DNA of 64,000 nt from Alteromonas sp. 5E99-2 (GTDB lineage Bacteria; Pseudomonadota; Gammaproteobacteria; Enterobacterales; Alteromonadaceae): contig NZ_JAFNJE010000002.1 of NCBI RefSeq assembly GCF_017368475.1, positions 62,001-126,000 of the forward strand, read 5' to 3'. Positions within the stretch are counted from its first letter, which is position 1. Every line of letters starts with the position of its first letter. Position numbers and translations under genes: made by a program. Under the pieces are notes generated by a model. It did no database searches, was not told the origin of the DNA, and was given only the letters and a program-made list of their open reading frames with translations. Shown in pieces: positions 56,178 to 64,000 of the stretch.

Positions 56178-57089
56178 ATGACGAAACGACTCGCACTAAA
56201 AAAGCAATTTTTAAAACGTACTTCAGTAACATTAACCAGCCTTATTTTCGCTACTTTCACAAGCTTTGCGTACAGCGCAACCGATGGTCATATTAGTGGC
56301 AGTGCAGACAAGCAACTAACAACTGTACTTGAATCGTTAAGCGACGAGCAAAAGGCCCGCTACGAATTTCGTAACCCTCATGAAACATTAGCATTTTTCG
56401 GTATTGAGCCCGGTATGAGCGTAGGCGAAGTTTTACCCGGTAATAATGGTTGGTATACCAAGGTATTACTTCCTTATATCGGCAGCGAAGGTCAATTAGT
56501 AGGAATGGATTATCCAATTGACTTGTGGTCTAACTTTGGTTTCATGACACCAGAGAGAATTAAAGCCAAAGAAACTTGGGCAGCGGATTGGGTTACTTTA
56601 ACCACAGAGCTTGCCGGAGAAAAAGGGCCAAGCCTCAATGCTTATGCGCTACAGCAAATGCCACAGGATGTAGAAGGCACATTAGATGCCGTTTTGTTTA
56701 TTAGAGCACTGCATAACCTTGCCCGGTTTAATGAAAAAAACGGATTTCTAGATAAAAGTCTTGCTGAAGCGTTTCAGTCATTAAAACCAGGCGGCATTGT
56801 AGGTGTAGTACAACACCAAGCTCGTGAAGATCGCCCAGATGACTGGGCTGACGGCAATAATGGTTATTTGAAGAAAAGTTTTGTTATCAAAAAAATGAAA
56901 GCTGCTGGTTTTGAATTTGTCGGCTCAAGTGACATCAACGCCAATGCTAAAGATCAGGCAACTGAAGGTGATAACGTATGGCGCCTTGCACCAAGTGGAG
57001 ATTTCTCAGATGGCTCAGCAAAAAGCATTGCTCTAAAAGCTATTGGTGAATCTCACCGTATGACATTGAAATTCCGTAAGCCTAAATAA
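56178..57089 (+). CDS. Exported methyltransferase-like protein (COG4798 type)
   Basis: About 303 residues from the ATG at 56178 (GGAACTGACA upstream). An N-terminal signal peptide precedes ATDGHISG, so it is predicted to be periplasmic or anchored. The body looks like a class I SAM-dependent methyltransferase: GMSVGEVLPGNNGWYTKVLLPYIG (loop I), GQLVGMDYP, DAVLFIRALHNLARF (motif IV region) and LKPGGIVGVVQHQ. The glycine-rich loop is degenerate. SAM in the periplasm is not expected, so either the signal is a retention anchor or the enzyme has another function. A terminator follows. Confidence 0.82.
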   Translation: MTKRLALKKQFLKRTSVTLTSLIFATFTSFAYSATDGHISGSADKQLTTVLESLSDEQKARYEFRNPHETLAFFGIEPGMSVGEVLPGNNGWYTKVLLPYIGSEGQLVGMDYPIDLWSNFGFMTPERIKAKETWAADWVTLTTELAGEKGPSLNAYALQQMPQDVEGTLDAVLFIRALHNLARFNEKNGFLDKSLAEAFQSLKPGGIVGVVQHQAREDRPDDWADGNNGYLKKSFVIKKMKAAGFEFVGSSDINANAKDQATEGDNVWRLAPSGDFSDGSAKSIALKAIGESHRMTLKFRKPK

Positions 57090-57109
57090 CCCTACTCAGG
57101 TTAGCTCAG

Positions 57110-57148
57110 GCCAATGCAAAGATAATATGCTTTGCATTGGCAATTTTT
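57110..57148 (+). terminator. Intrinsic terminator
   Basis: GCCAATGCAAAG / CTTTGCATTGGC form a perfect 12-bp stem with an 8-base loop, then AATTTTT. It lies 20 bases after the methyltransferase-like stop. Confidence 0.92.
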
Positions 57149-57174
57149 AAAACTAAAAAGGAATTAGAGATTAT

Positions 57175-57501
57175 ATGTTCGTGGTCATGTTCGAATTCGT
57201 TGTTAAACCCGGGTTTGAAGAACAATTTTTAGAAACTTGGGCAAAAACGACCCAAGGTATTTATGTATTCAAAGGTAGTTTGGGCTCTCGGCTGCACAGA
57301 AACCAAAATGGCGCTTTTATTGCCTATGCGCAATGGCCTGACGAATTAGCCTATCGCAATGCTCAGAGTATTACTATGTCTGCAGAATACGAAGCTTACC
57401 GAAAATCAATGCATGACAGTATTCATGTAGAAGAAACGAAAATACTCCACGAAATGAATGTTGAATTGGATTATTTACAACGAAGGCGTTTCGATATTTA
57501 A
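57175..57501 (+). CDS. Antibiotic biosynthesis monooxygenase (ABM)-domain protein
   Basis: A 108-residue protein of the dimeric alpha+beta barrel/ABM type: FVVMFEFVVKPGFEEQFLETW, GSLGSRLHRNQNGAFIAYAQWPDELAYRNA. Members are often cofactor-free monooxygenases or heme-degrading enzymes; without further evidence the reaction is unknown. AAGGA precedes the ATG. It sits eight bases from the histidine phosphatase gene, so the two form an operon. Confidence 0.88.
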   Translation: MFVVMFEFVVKPGFEEQFLETWAKTTQGIYVFKGSLGSRLHRNQNGAFIAYAQWPDELAYRNAQSITMSAEYEAYRKSMHDSIHVEETKILHEMNVELDYLQRRRFDI

Positions 57502-57508
57502 ATAGTCA

Positions 57509-58060
57509 ATGAATATTATTTTAATTCGCCATGGCGAACCTGTATCCGCAACAAATGAGCGTGTTGACGCAATTGGTTTTGCTTATTGGGTAAAGCGCTA
57601 CAATCACTCCGACGTTCTTGCTAGTAGTCGCCCTCATTGGCCTATGGATAAACAGTTATCCGAAGCATATTTGGTATCCAGCTCATTAAAACGTGCAAAG
57701 CAATCGGCTTTTATTGCATTTGATCGACAACCTTCAGAATACTTATCTAATTTCCGTGAAATGGATATTCCTCGTTATTTGCTTCCTTTTACTCTGAAAA
57801 CCTGGACCTGGGTATATCTAAGTCGTTTGCTATGGATGTTAGGCAAAAAAGGAAAATTTGAGTCCTATAGTGAGGCTAAAACGAGAGTGAAAGATTCAGC
57901 CGACTATTTAATTTCTTTGGCAGAAAAACACGGTACAGTGGCAGCGGTTGGTCACGGATTTTCTAACCTACATATTCGAAAGTATTTAGTCACTAAAGGT
58001 TGGCAACTATCTGAAAAAGACAATGGCTACTGGGGAATATCTAAACTAGATATGGCTTAA
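57509..58060 (+). CDS. Histidine phosphatase family protein
   Basis: A 183-residue protein with the RHG catalytic motif in IILIRHGEPV at the N-terminus and the second histidine in AAVGHGFSN. SSSLKRAKQSAFIAF is the typical second segment. These enzymes remove phosphate from small molecules or proteins. It shares an operon with the ABM protein gene. The substrate cannot be inferred. Confidence 0.9.
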   Translation: MNIILIRHGEPVSATNERVDAIGFAYWVKRYNHSDVLASSRPHWPMDKQLSEAYLVSSSLKRAKQSAFIAFDRQPSEYLSNFREMDIPRYLLPFTLKTWTWVYLSRLLWMLGKKGKFESYSEAKTRVKDSADYLISLAEKHGTVAAVGHGFSNLHIRKYLVTKGWQLSEKDNGYWGISKLDMA

Positions 58061-58090
58061 CTTAGTCTAAATAACAGTTTTACTCGTGTT

Positions 58091-58252
58091 TCATTGCTCT
58101 CCTGTAGGTGCGTCTTTCTGGGGCAAGTCATATCGGGCAAACCAATTAAAATTGTTCATTGAGTTATTAGCATTTTTGTCATCGCGAGACGAATTATTAT
58201 TTTCTGGCTCAGGCCAATTAAATAAATTTTTAAGGTGTTTTTTCGTTTTCAT
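58091..58252 (-). CDS. Possible 53-residue hydrophilic protein
   Basis: An open frame of 53 residues on the minus strand, beginning MKTKKHLKNLFNWPEPE and ending PQKDAPTGEQ, preceded by AAAAGG at seven-base spacing. Asn-rich and basic at the N-terminus, no hydrophobic helix. The opposite strand has a longer, poorer frame (58086-58298) without a clear ribosome site. I favour the minus-strand gene for its ribosome site and composition. Function unknown; the gene is divergent from murQ. Confidence 0.45.
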   Translation of the reverse strand: MKTKKHLKNLFNWPEPENNNSSRDDKNANNSMNNFNWFARYDLPQKDAPTGEQ

Positions 58253-58427
58253 GATAAAACCTTTTGTGCGTGTAATAGAATATTTAAACGCCGCTTAAAA
58301 CGGTGTACCTACCTATAACGATTACGAACCTAAAAAGTCACATTTTTTTAAATAAAGCCCGCTATATTTTGGCGTTTATTCCCGAAACACAATATGATTA
58401 GTCTATTACTCATCTTGTCGTTGATTT

Positions 58428-59369
58428 ATGTCCTCACCTTCTGACTCTCTCACTGTTGATAATATTATTAATGAATTACAAGCTATGTCTTCAGAGCAAG
58501 TAAATCCTGAAAGCAACGAGTTGGACATACTCACAACCCTTGATCTCGTTGCCTTAATCAACCGAGAAGATCACAAGGTCGCACCTGCAATCAGCCAAGT
58601 TTTACCTTCCATTGCCGCATGTGTAGACGAAGCCGTAAAATCAATTCAGCAGGGTGGAAGACTGATTTATATTGGCGCTGGAACCAGTGGCCGCTTAGGA
58701 ATACTTGATGCTGCAGAATGCCGTCCCACTTTTAGTGTCCCTGATAACCTTGTTGTAGGTGTAATAGCCGGAGGTAACACTGCAATTCAACACGCTGTAG
58801 AAGGTGCAGAAGACAATACAGAGCAAGGTATAACTGATTTAAAAGCTCTATCGCTTAGTGCAAAAGATACCCTCGTAGGGATTGCTGCAAGTGGTCGCAC
58901 ACCCTATGTATTAGGTGCATTACATTATGCGCAATCGCTAGGCTGTAAAACTGCGGGTATCAGCTGTAATCAAAATTCTCAATTATTAATGGCAGCAGAT
59001 ATAGCCATTCTTGCCGATGTGGGGCCCGAAGTACTCACTGGCTCAACTAGAATGAAGGCAGGCACAGCTCAAAAACTTATTTTGAACATGCTCAGTACAG
59101 CAACCATGGTGAAACTGGGTAAAACCTATGGCAACCTGATGGTCGACGTTAACGCCACCAATGCCAAATTGGAAGCAAGGGCCGTTCGCATTGTCATGCA
59201 AGCCACTGAATGTACCAAAGACATTGCTCAACACGCATTACAACAATCGAACAACCAAGCTAAGTTAGCCATTTTAATAGTATTAACGGGTTTAGATGTA
59301 ACTGAAGCTAAAACATTGCTCTGTGCTCAAAAAGGGTATTTACGCAATGCGATAAACGAAGCTAATTGA
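58428..59369 (+). CDS. murQ: N-acetylmuramic acid 6-phosphate etherase
   Basis: A 313-residue enzyme that splits MurNAc-6-phosphate into GlcNAc-6-phosphate and lactate during cell-wall recycling. The SIS domain has LIYIGAGTSGRLGILDAAECRPTF, with the catalytic glutamate in the latter part, and ASGRTPYVLGALHYA; the C-terminal GSTRMKAGTAQKLILNM is also typical. Slightly longer than E. coli MurQ (298). It overlaps the convergent exported protein gene by eight bases. No PTS or AnmK gene is in view. Confidence 0.95.
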   Translation: MSSPSDSLTVDNIINELQAMSSEQVNPESNELDILTTLDLVALINREDHKVAPAISQVLPSIAACVDEAVKSIQQGGRLIYIGAGTSGRLGILDAAECRPTFSVPDNLVVGVIAGGNTAIQHAVEGAEDNTEQGITDLKALSLSAKDTLVGIAASGRTPYVLGALHYAQSLGCKTAGISCNQNSQLLMAADIAILADVGPEVLTGSTRMKAGTAQKLILNMLSTATMVKLGKTYGNLMVDVNATNAKLEARAVRIVMQATECTKDIAQHALQQSNNQAKLAILIVLTGLDVTEAKTLLCAQKGYLRNAINEAN

Positions 59370-60186
59370 GTGGCTGCTGGTAGGTATCGCAGCGTTTTAA
59401 CCATCCTTTTAACCAGCGTATTTCGACATCTGGCTGAGGTGAATTGTCAACTCTAAAAGTAAGCACCTGCTTACAGGATTGGCTAAAAGCGTGATGAATA
59501 TTCTGTGGGTCATCTGGCATTTTTTTTAATACTTGCAATAATCCCCAGCCCAAATCATTGTATCTCTCTGTGAGTGATGTTCCTTCACCTTTAAAGTTCA
59601 CATAGTCGATTAATGCATACACCCCCAATTCCGTTTTTAACAGACGGTGAAAGCTTTGACTGATCCTTATTTTTTCATCATCGATGGGCTCTACTTCCAG
59701 CATTGATGGTAATGCTTTCTCCAAACGCTGAACAATGAATTGTACCTGTAAACCTGATGTACTTTTTAAAAACGCTTTTAATGATTGAGTGTGTTTTCTT
59801 CTTTTGGCGCCATCGAAATCAGCTTTCGATTGCCAGTAAGCATCAGTGTGTGGTGTTAACCCTAAGGGCAAATCAATACCACTTCGTTGCAAAAAAGCCA
59901 GTAACGAAGGAAAGGACTCAGTAAAAGGGCTCTCTAAATCTGCCGGAAACCAAATAAAGTGACCTATACCTAAACTTGCAAAAGCTTCACCTTGGTTCCA
60001 AGCAACAAGGTGTTCGTCATTACCACCAGTTTCATTAAGATAAATTTTCTCACCAATACGTTGAAGCTGTTCCTTTGATAAACTTAACGTTAACTCTTCT
60101 TCAGCGAAAACAAACCTAGTGGCGATAACAAAGGCGAAACCAGTTAGAACAAGCTTAACGAAGTGCTTAAGTCGCAAAAATATCAT
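59362..60186 (-). CDS. Exported protein, possibly lysozyme-like
   Basis: A 274-residue protein with a signal peptide (cut near FVFAEE). The segment IGEKIYLNETGGNDEHLVAWNQGEAFASLGIGHFIWF has a Glu followed by a Gly-rich turn, as in some lysozyme-like folds, but I do not recognise a known family and cannot identify a catalytic set. Neighbouring murQ points to a possible cell-wall role. An alternative is a general exported conserved protein. Convergent with murQ, overlapping by eight bases. Confidence 0.7.
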   Translation of the reverse strand: MIFLRLKHFVKLVLTGFAFVIATRFVFAEEELTLSLSKEQLQRIGEKIYLNETGGNDEHLVAWNQGEAFASLGIGHFIWFPADLESPFTESFPSLLAFLQRSGIDLPLGLTPHTDAYWQSKADFDGAKRRKHTQSLKAFLKSTSGLQVQFIVQRLEKALPSMLEVEPIDDEKIRISQSFHRLLKTELGVYALIDYVNFKGEGTSLTERYNDLGWGLLQVLKKMPDDPQNIHHAFSQSCKQVLTFRVDNSPQPDVEIRWLKGWLKRCDTYQQPLN

Positions 60187-60334
60187 CCTTATTTCGAAAG
60201 GCTTTAAATTCTAGTCTATCCAGCACGCATCACTGCGCCCTTTTTCACAGCCTAAAATTGTTCCATAAAAACCATCGGCATCAGATAATGATGTCACTGG
60301 AATTGCTAGATGAAAAGGGCTCACCCTATTTACC

Positions 60335-61717
60335 TCACTGTAAAAATTTAAGTAATGTCAGTTTGAATTTATTAAACGGTGCGTAACGAATAAACACATC
60401 TAAGATAAAAGGCCTTATCATCACGGCTTTCACATTGCTAAGCAAATCAAAACCCGACTGCCCGTGGTAACGACCCATACCGCTATTACCCACACCACCA
60501 AACGCTAAATTTGAATTTGACATAAATATCATAGTATCGTTAATGCATACATTGCCACTACTGGTGTTGAGCAAATATCGCTGTTGTACGTCATCATTTC
60601 CTGTAAACAAATACAGCGCCAAAGGCTTCTCACCTTGATTAATTTTATCCAAGGCGTCTTGGTGATCTGAAAAGCTGATAACAGGTAAAATTGGCCCGAA
60701 GATTTCTTCTTGCATCACTAAGGCACTATTTTTTGGTTCTACTAACAAAGTAGGCTCTATAAATCTGCTATCTGTATCATGTTTACCGCCAATAACATCA
60801 CACTGACTAGTTTCGATATAAGCTAAAAGACGTTTAAAATGTGCGTCGTTAATAATACGCCCATAGTCTTTACTTTGACTTGGGTCATCGCCAAACTGCT
60901 CTAATAAGACTTGCTTTAACGTATCAACAAATTCATTCTTAATGTCTTCGTGTACTAATAAATAATCTGGCGCAATGCAAATTTGCCCGGCATTGCTCCA
61001 CTTGCCCCACACAATACGCCGTGCCGCCACAAGTAAATTACACTCTTTATCAACAATGCAGGGGCTTTTTCCACCCAATTCTAACGTCACAGGCGTTAAA
61101 TATTGAGAAGCCGCTTTCATAACAATTTTCCCAACAACCTCTCCACCGGTATAAAAGATGTGATCAAAGCGCTGCTTCAATAAATCGGTGCTCACCTCTT
61201 TTCCACCTTCCACTACAGCGAAAGCGTCGCTATCAAGATACTGAGGGACCAACTTGGCGATGAGTTTAGATGTGTGTGGTGTCAGCTCTGAGGGCTTCAT
61301 TACAGCACAATTCCCTGCGCCAATCGCGGCAACTAAAGGCGCAAGTACGAGTTGAAATGGAAAATTCCACGCCCCCATAATAAACACCACGCCTAAAGGC
61401 TCTGGCTGATGAAAGCTTTTTGCGGGAAAGGCCAATAACGGTGTGCTAACTCGCCGTGGTTTCATCCACTTTTTAAGCTTTTTTTGGGTGTGTTTAATAT
61501 CGGCTTTTACATAGCCCACTTCTTGGAGATAGGCTTCGGTGTAACACTTACGCAAGTCGAGGCTCAAGGCTTCACAAATGTCTTTTTCGTGAACTTCGCA
61601 TAAACGCATTAACCCATTAAGCTGTTCAATACGCCATTGGTATGCTTTGGTTTTACCTGTTGCAAATGTATTTTTTAAGGAAAGAAGAGTAGACTCGATG
61701 TCTTCTAAAGTATGCAT
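60335..61717 (-). CDS. Aldehyde dehydrogenase (class 3/coniferyl type)
   Basis: A 460-residue NAD(P)-dependent aldehyde dehydrogenase of the short class 3 kind. The catalytic Cys is in NAGQICIAPDY and the conserved Glu in TLELGGKSPCIVD; MGAWNFPFQLVLAPLVAAI is the coenzyme region and FGGVGNSGMGRYHG the C-terminal motif. The tail RPFILDVFIRYAPF is hydrophobic, as in membrane-associated class 3 enzymes. It probably oxidises fatty or aromatic aldehydes. Not obviously linked to its neighbours. Confidence 0.92.
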   Translation of the reverse strand: MHTLEDIESTLLSLKNTFATGKTKAYQWRIEQLNGLMRLCEVHEKDICEALSLDLRKCYTEAYLQEVGYVKADIKHTQKKLKKWMKPRRVSTPLLAFPAKSFHQPEPLGVVFIMGAWNFPFQLVLAPLVAAIGAGNCAVMKPSELTPHTSKLIAKLVPQYLDSDAFAVVEGGKEVSTDLLKQRFDHIFYTGGEVVGKIVMKAASQYLTPVTLELGGKSPCIVDKECNLLVAARRIVWGKWSNAGQICIAPDYLLVHEDIKNEFVDTLKQVLLEQFGDDPSQSKDYGRIINDAHFKRLLAYIETSQCDVIGGKHDTDSRFIEPTLLVEPKNSALVMQEEIFGPILPVISFSDHQDALDKINQGEKPLALYLFTGNDDVQQRYLLNTSSGNVCINDTMIFMSNSNLAFGGVGNSGMGRYHGQSGFDLLSNVKAVMIRPFILDVFIRYAPFNKFKLTLLKFLQ

Positions 61718-61783
61718 ATTATAGCGTCGGACCAGATACAGAATAGCAGCACCATACCTGAATCCGACTAAGTAGAAAACCCC

Positions 61784-63085
<1,302 letters not shown>

Positions 63086-63159
63086 CTAAAGCTGATAAAA
63101 AATTAGGCGTGGATTCTACAAAAATTTGAACAGAATTACACCCGCAATTTAGTTATCTC

Positions 63160-64000
63160 TTAGTACAAAAGAGAGTAAAGTTTACGTCGATATGCTGATT
63201 TCAATGGCTCTCCATCCGGGAGCGCATTCAGCATGTCTAACATTATTTTTTTCCCATCGCCAAAATTGAGATCTTTGCGCAATACCGCAAGTAAAAGATT
63301 CAGTGCATCTTCCGGTTTATTTGCTTGCTGTAATTGTATGGCTAAATCAATTTTTACTTGGTCATTGTCAGGTTCATTTTCAACTAACTGCTGTAACGCT
63401 TTAATTTCTGGTGTTTCTGCAGCTTGCTCAGCCAATTCAATTTTACCTAACAAAGCTTGATAGCGACCATCTTGGTCTACCAATTTAATTTCGCCTAGCA
63501 AGCCTTTTGCTTGCTCAATAGAGCCATTTTCGATGGCACAATCAATGAACAAGTATCGTGCATCAATATTATCATTATTGGCGTCTAACGCTTGTTTTGC
63601 AGGCGCAAATGCACTTTGATAATCTCCTTGAGCAATAAATTCTTGCGCTTGGGCAATAAAGGCATCTTCAGGACTAGGTAAATACTTCTGTAACAATTCT
63701 CGAATTGTGCTTTCCGTTTGAACACCAGCAAAACCATCTACAGGTTGCCCTTGCTGAACTAAAATAACGGTTGGTAAATTTTGTACCCCAAATTGTGCAG
63801 CAATTTGCTGTTGCTCCTCGCAGTTCACTTTTGCCAAAATCATATGTTCAGCATAGTCACCAGCAAGTTTTTCTAAAATAGGAAACAAGTCTTTACACGG
63901 TGCGCACCAATCGGCCCAAAAGTCCACCATGACCAACTTTTCCATTGACGCTTCAAGGATAACGCTTTGGAAATTGTCTAGTGTAATATCGACAATAGTA
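63160..64000 (-). CDS. cnoX: CnoX/YbbN-like thioredoxin-TPR protein (5' truncated)
   Basis: The frame is open to the window edge; about 280 residues are visible and the start is outside. It has an N-terminal thioredoxin domain with WADWCAPCK and QFGVQNLPTVILV, then a C-terminal TPR-like region of repeated helices (FIAQGDYQSAFAPAKQALDA and following). E. coli CnoX is a chaperone-holdase that protects substrates from oxidation and hands them to GroEL; the E. coli protein lacks the complete CxxC. Here CAPC is intact, so the protein may be redox-active. An ATG at 63945 is internal. Confidence 0.9.
   Translation of the reverse strand, partial: TIVDITLDNFQSVILEASMEKLVMVDFWADWCAPCKDLFPILEKLAGDYAEHMILAKVNCEEQQQIAAQFGVQNLPTVILVQQGQPVDGFAGVQTESTIRELLQKYLPSPEDAFIAQAQEFIAQGDYQSAFAPAKQALDANNDNIDARYLFIDCAIENGSIEQAKGLLGEIKLVDQDGRYQALLGKIELAEQAAETPEIKALQQLVENEPDNDQVKIDLAIQLQQANKPEDALNLLLAVLRKDLNFGDGKKIMLDMLNALPDGEPLKSAYRRKLYSLLY

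Noticed and set aside
58086-58298. Plus-strand frame of 70 residues between the histidine phosphatase and murQ
   Set aside because: No ribosome site, odd composition (Phe/Cys/Leu mix), and it lies opposite a minus-strand frame with a good ribosome site.

Overview
The window is a chromosomal segment of a marine gammaproteobacterium, most likely of the family Alteromonadaceae (Alteromonas/Glaciecola relatives). The reasons are a complete nqrABCDEF operon with apbE, nqrM and dinB alongside, divergent mdh/argR, an Oar-like TonB-dependent receptor, the CrbS/CrbR-acs acetate module, and moderately AT-rich DNA with AT-rich intergenic regions. There are no rRNA or tRNA genes, no CRISPR array, no insertion sequence and no prophage. 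Both ends cut a gene: a threonine dehydratase-type enzyme on the left and a CnoX-like thioredoxin-TPR protein on the right.

Layout. 1-3.6 kb: PLP dehydratase, exported amidohydrolase and exported metallo-beta-lactamase-fold protein. 3.6-12.1 kb (minus strand): DUF1653 protein, DNA polymerase IV, NqrM, ApbE and the Na+-translocating NADH:quinone reductase. ApbE attaches FMN to NqrB and NqrC and NqrM serves NQR maturation, so the complex and its maturation factors sit together. 12.3-21.2 kb: fabV, fklB, ppc, a BaeSR-like two-component pair divergent from a small exported protein, mdh and argR. 21.3-27.3 kb: an Oar-like TonB receptor, a 1-kb AT-rich gap, and a two-gene operon encoding a membrane-anchored solute-binding-like protein and a membrane protein with an apparent C-terminal winged helix. 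27.4-31.7 kb: uridine kinase, CNT nucleoside transporter, 2-oxoglutarate oxygenase, SDR and TIM-barrel amidohydrolase, tightly packed.

31.8-32.2 kb holds a double-glycine-leader bacteriocin-like peptide whose stop overlaps the start of a hidden 53-residue membrane protein, a plausible immunity partner. 32.4-34.4 kb: enolase-superfamily dehydratase and class II aldolase. 34.5-44.7 kb: acetate/carboxylate module (two-subunit sodium symporter, CrbS-like hybrid kinase with a symporter domain, CrbR-like regulator, acetyl-CoA synthetase, DcaP-like porin). The symporter and acs promoters share a split sequence block that is a good candidate CrbR site.

44.7-64 kb: S9 peptidase, lipoprotein with barrel-like C-terminus, Na/Pi cotransporter-like protein, Tas-like aldo/keto reductase with an output-less membrane sensor-like protein, diguanylate cyclase, a Bacteroidota-like Lgt, a porin/short PstS-like pair, YbaK, an exported methyltransferase-like protein, ABM protein, histidine phosphatase, a possible 53-residue gene, murQ, an exported protein, aldehyde dehydrogenase, purA and the CnoX-like gene.

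The candidates I would examine first for undescribed biology are the bacteriocin/immunity-like pair (31816-32203), the solute-binding/membrane winged-helix pair (25498-27317), and the shared promoter block at 37149 and 43418. Family names come from recognising motifs by eye; no database search was run.
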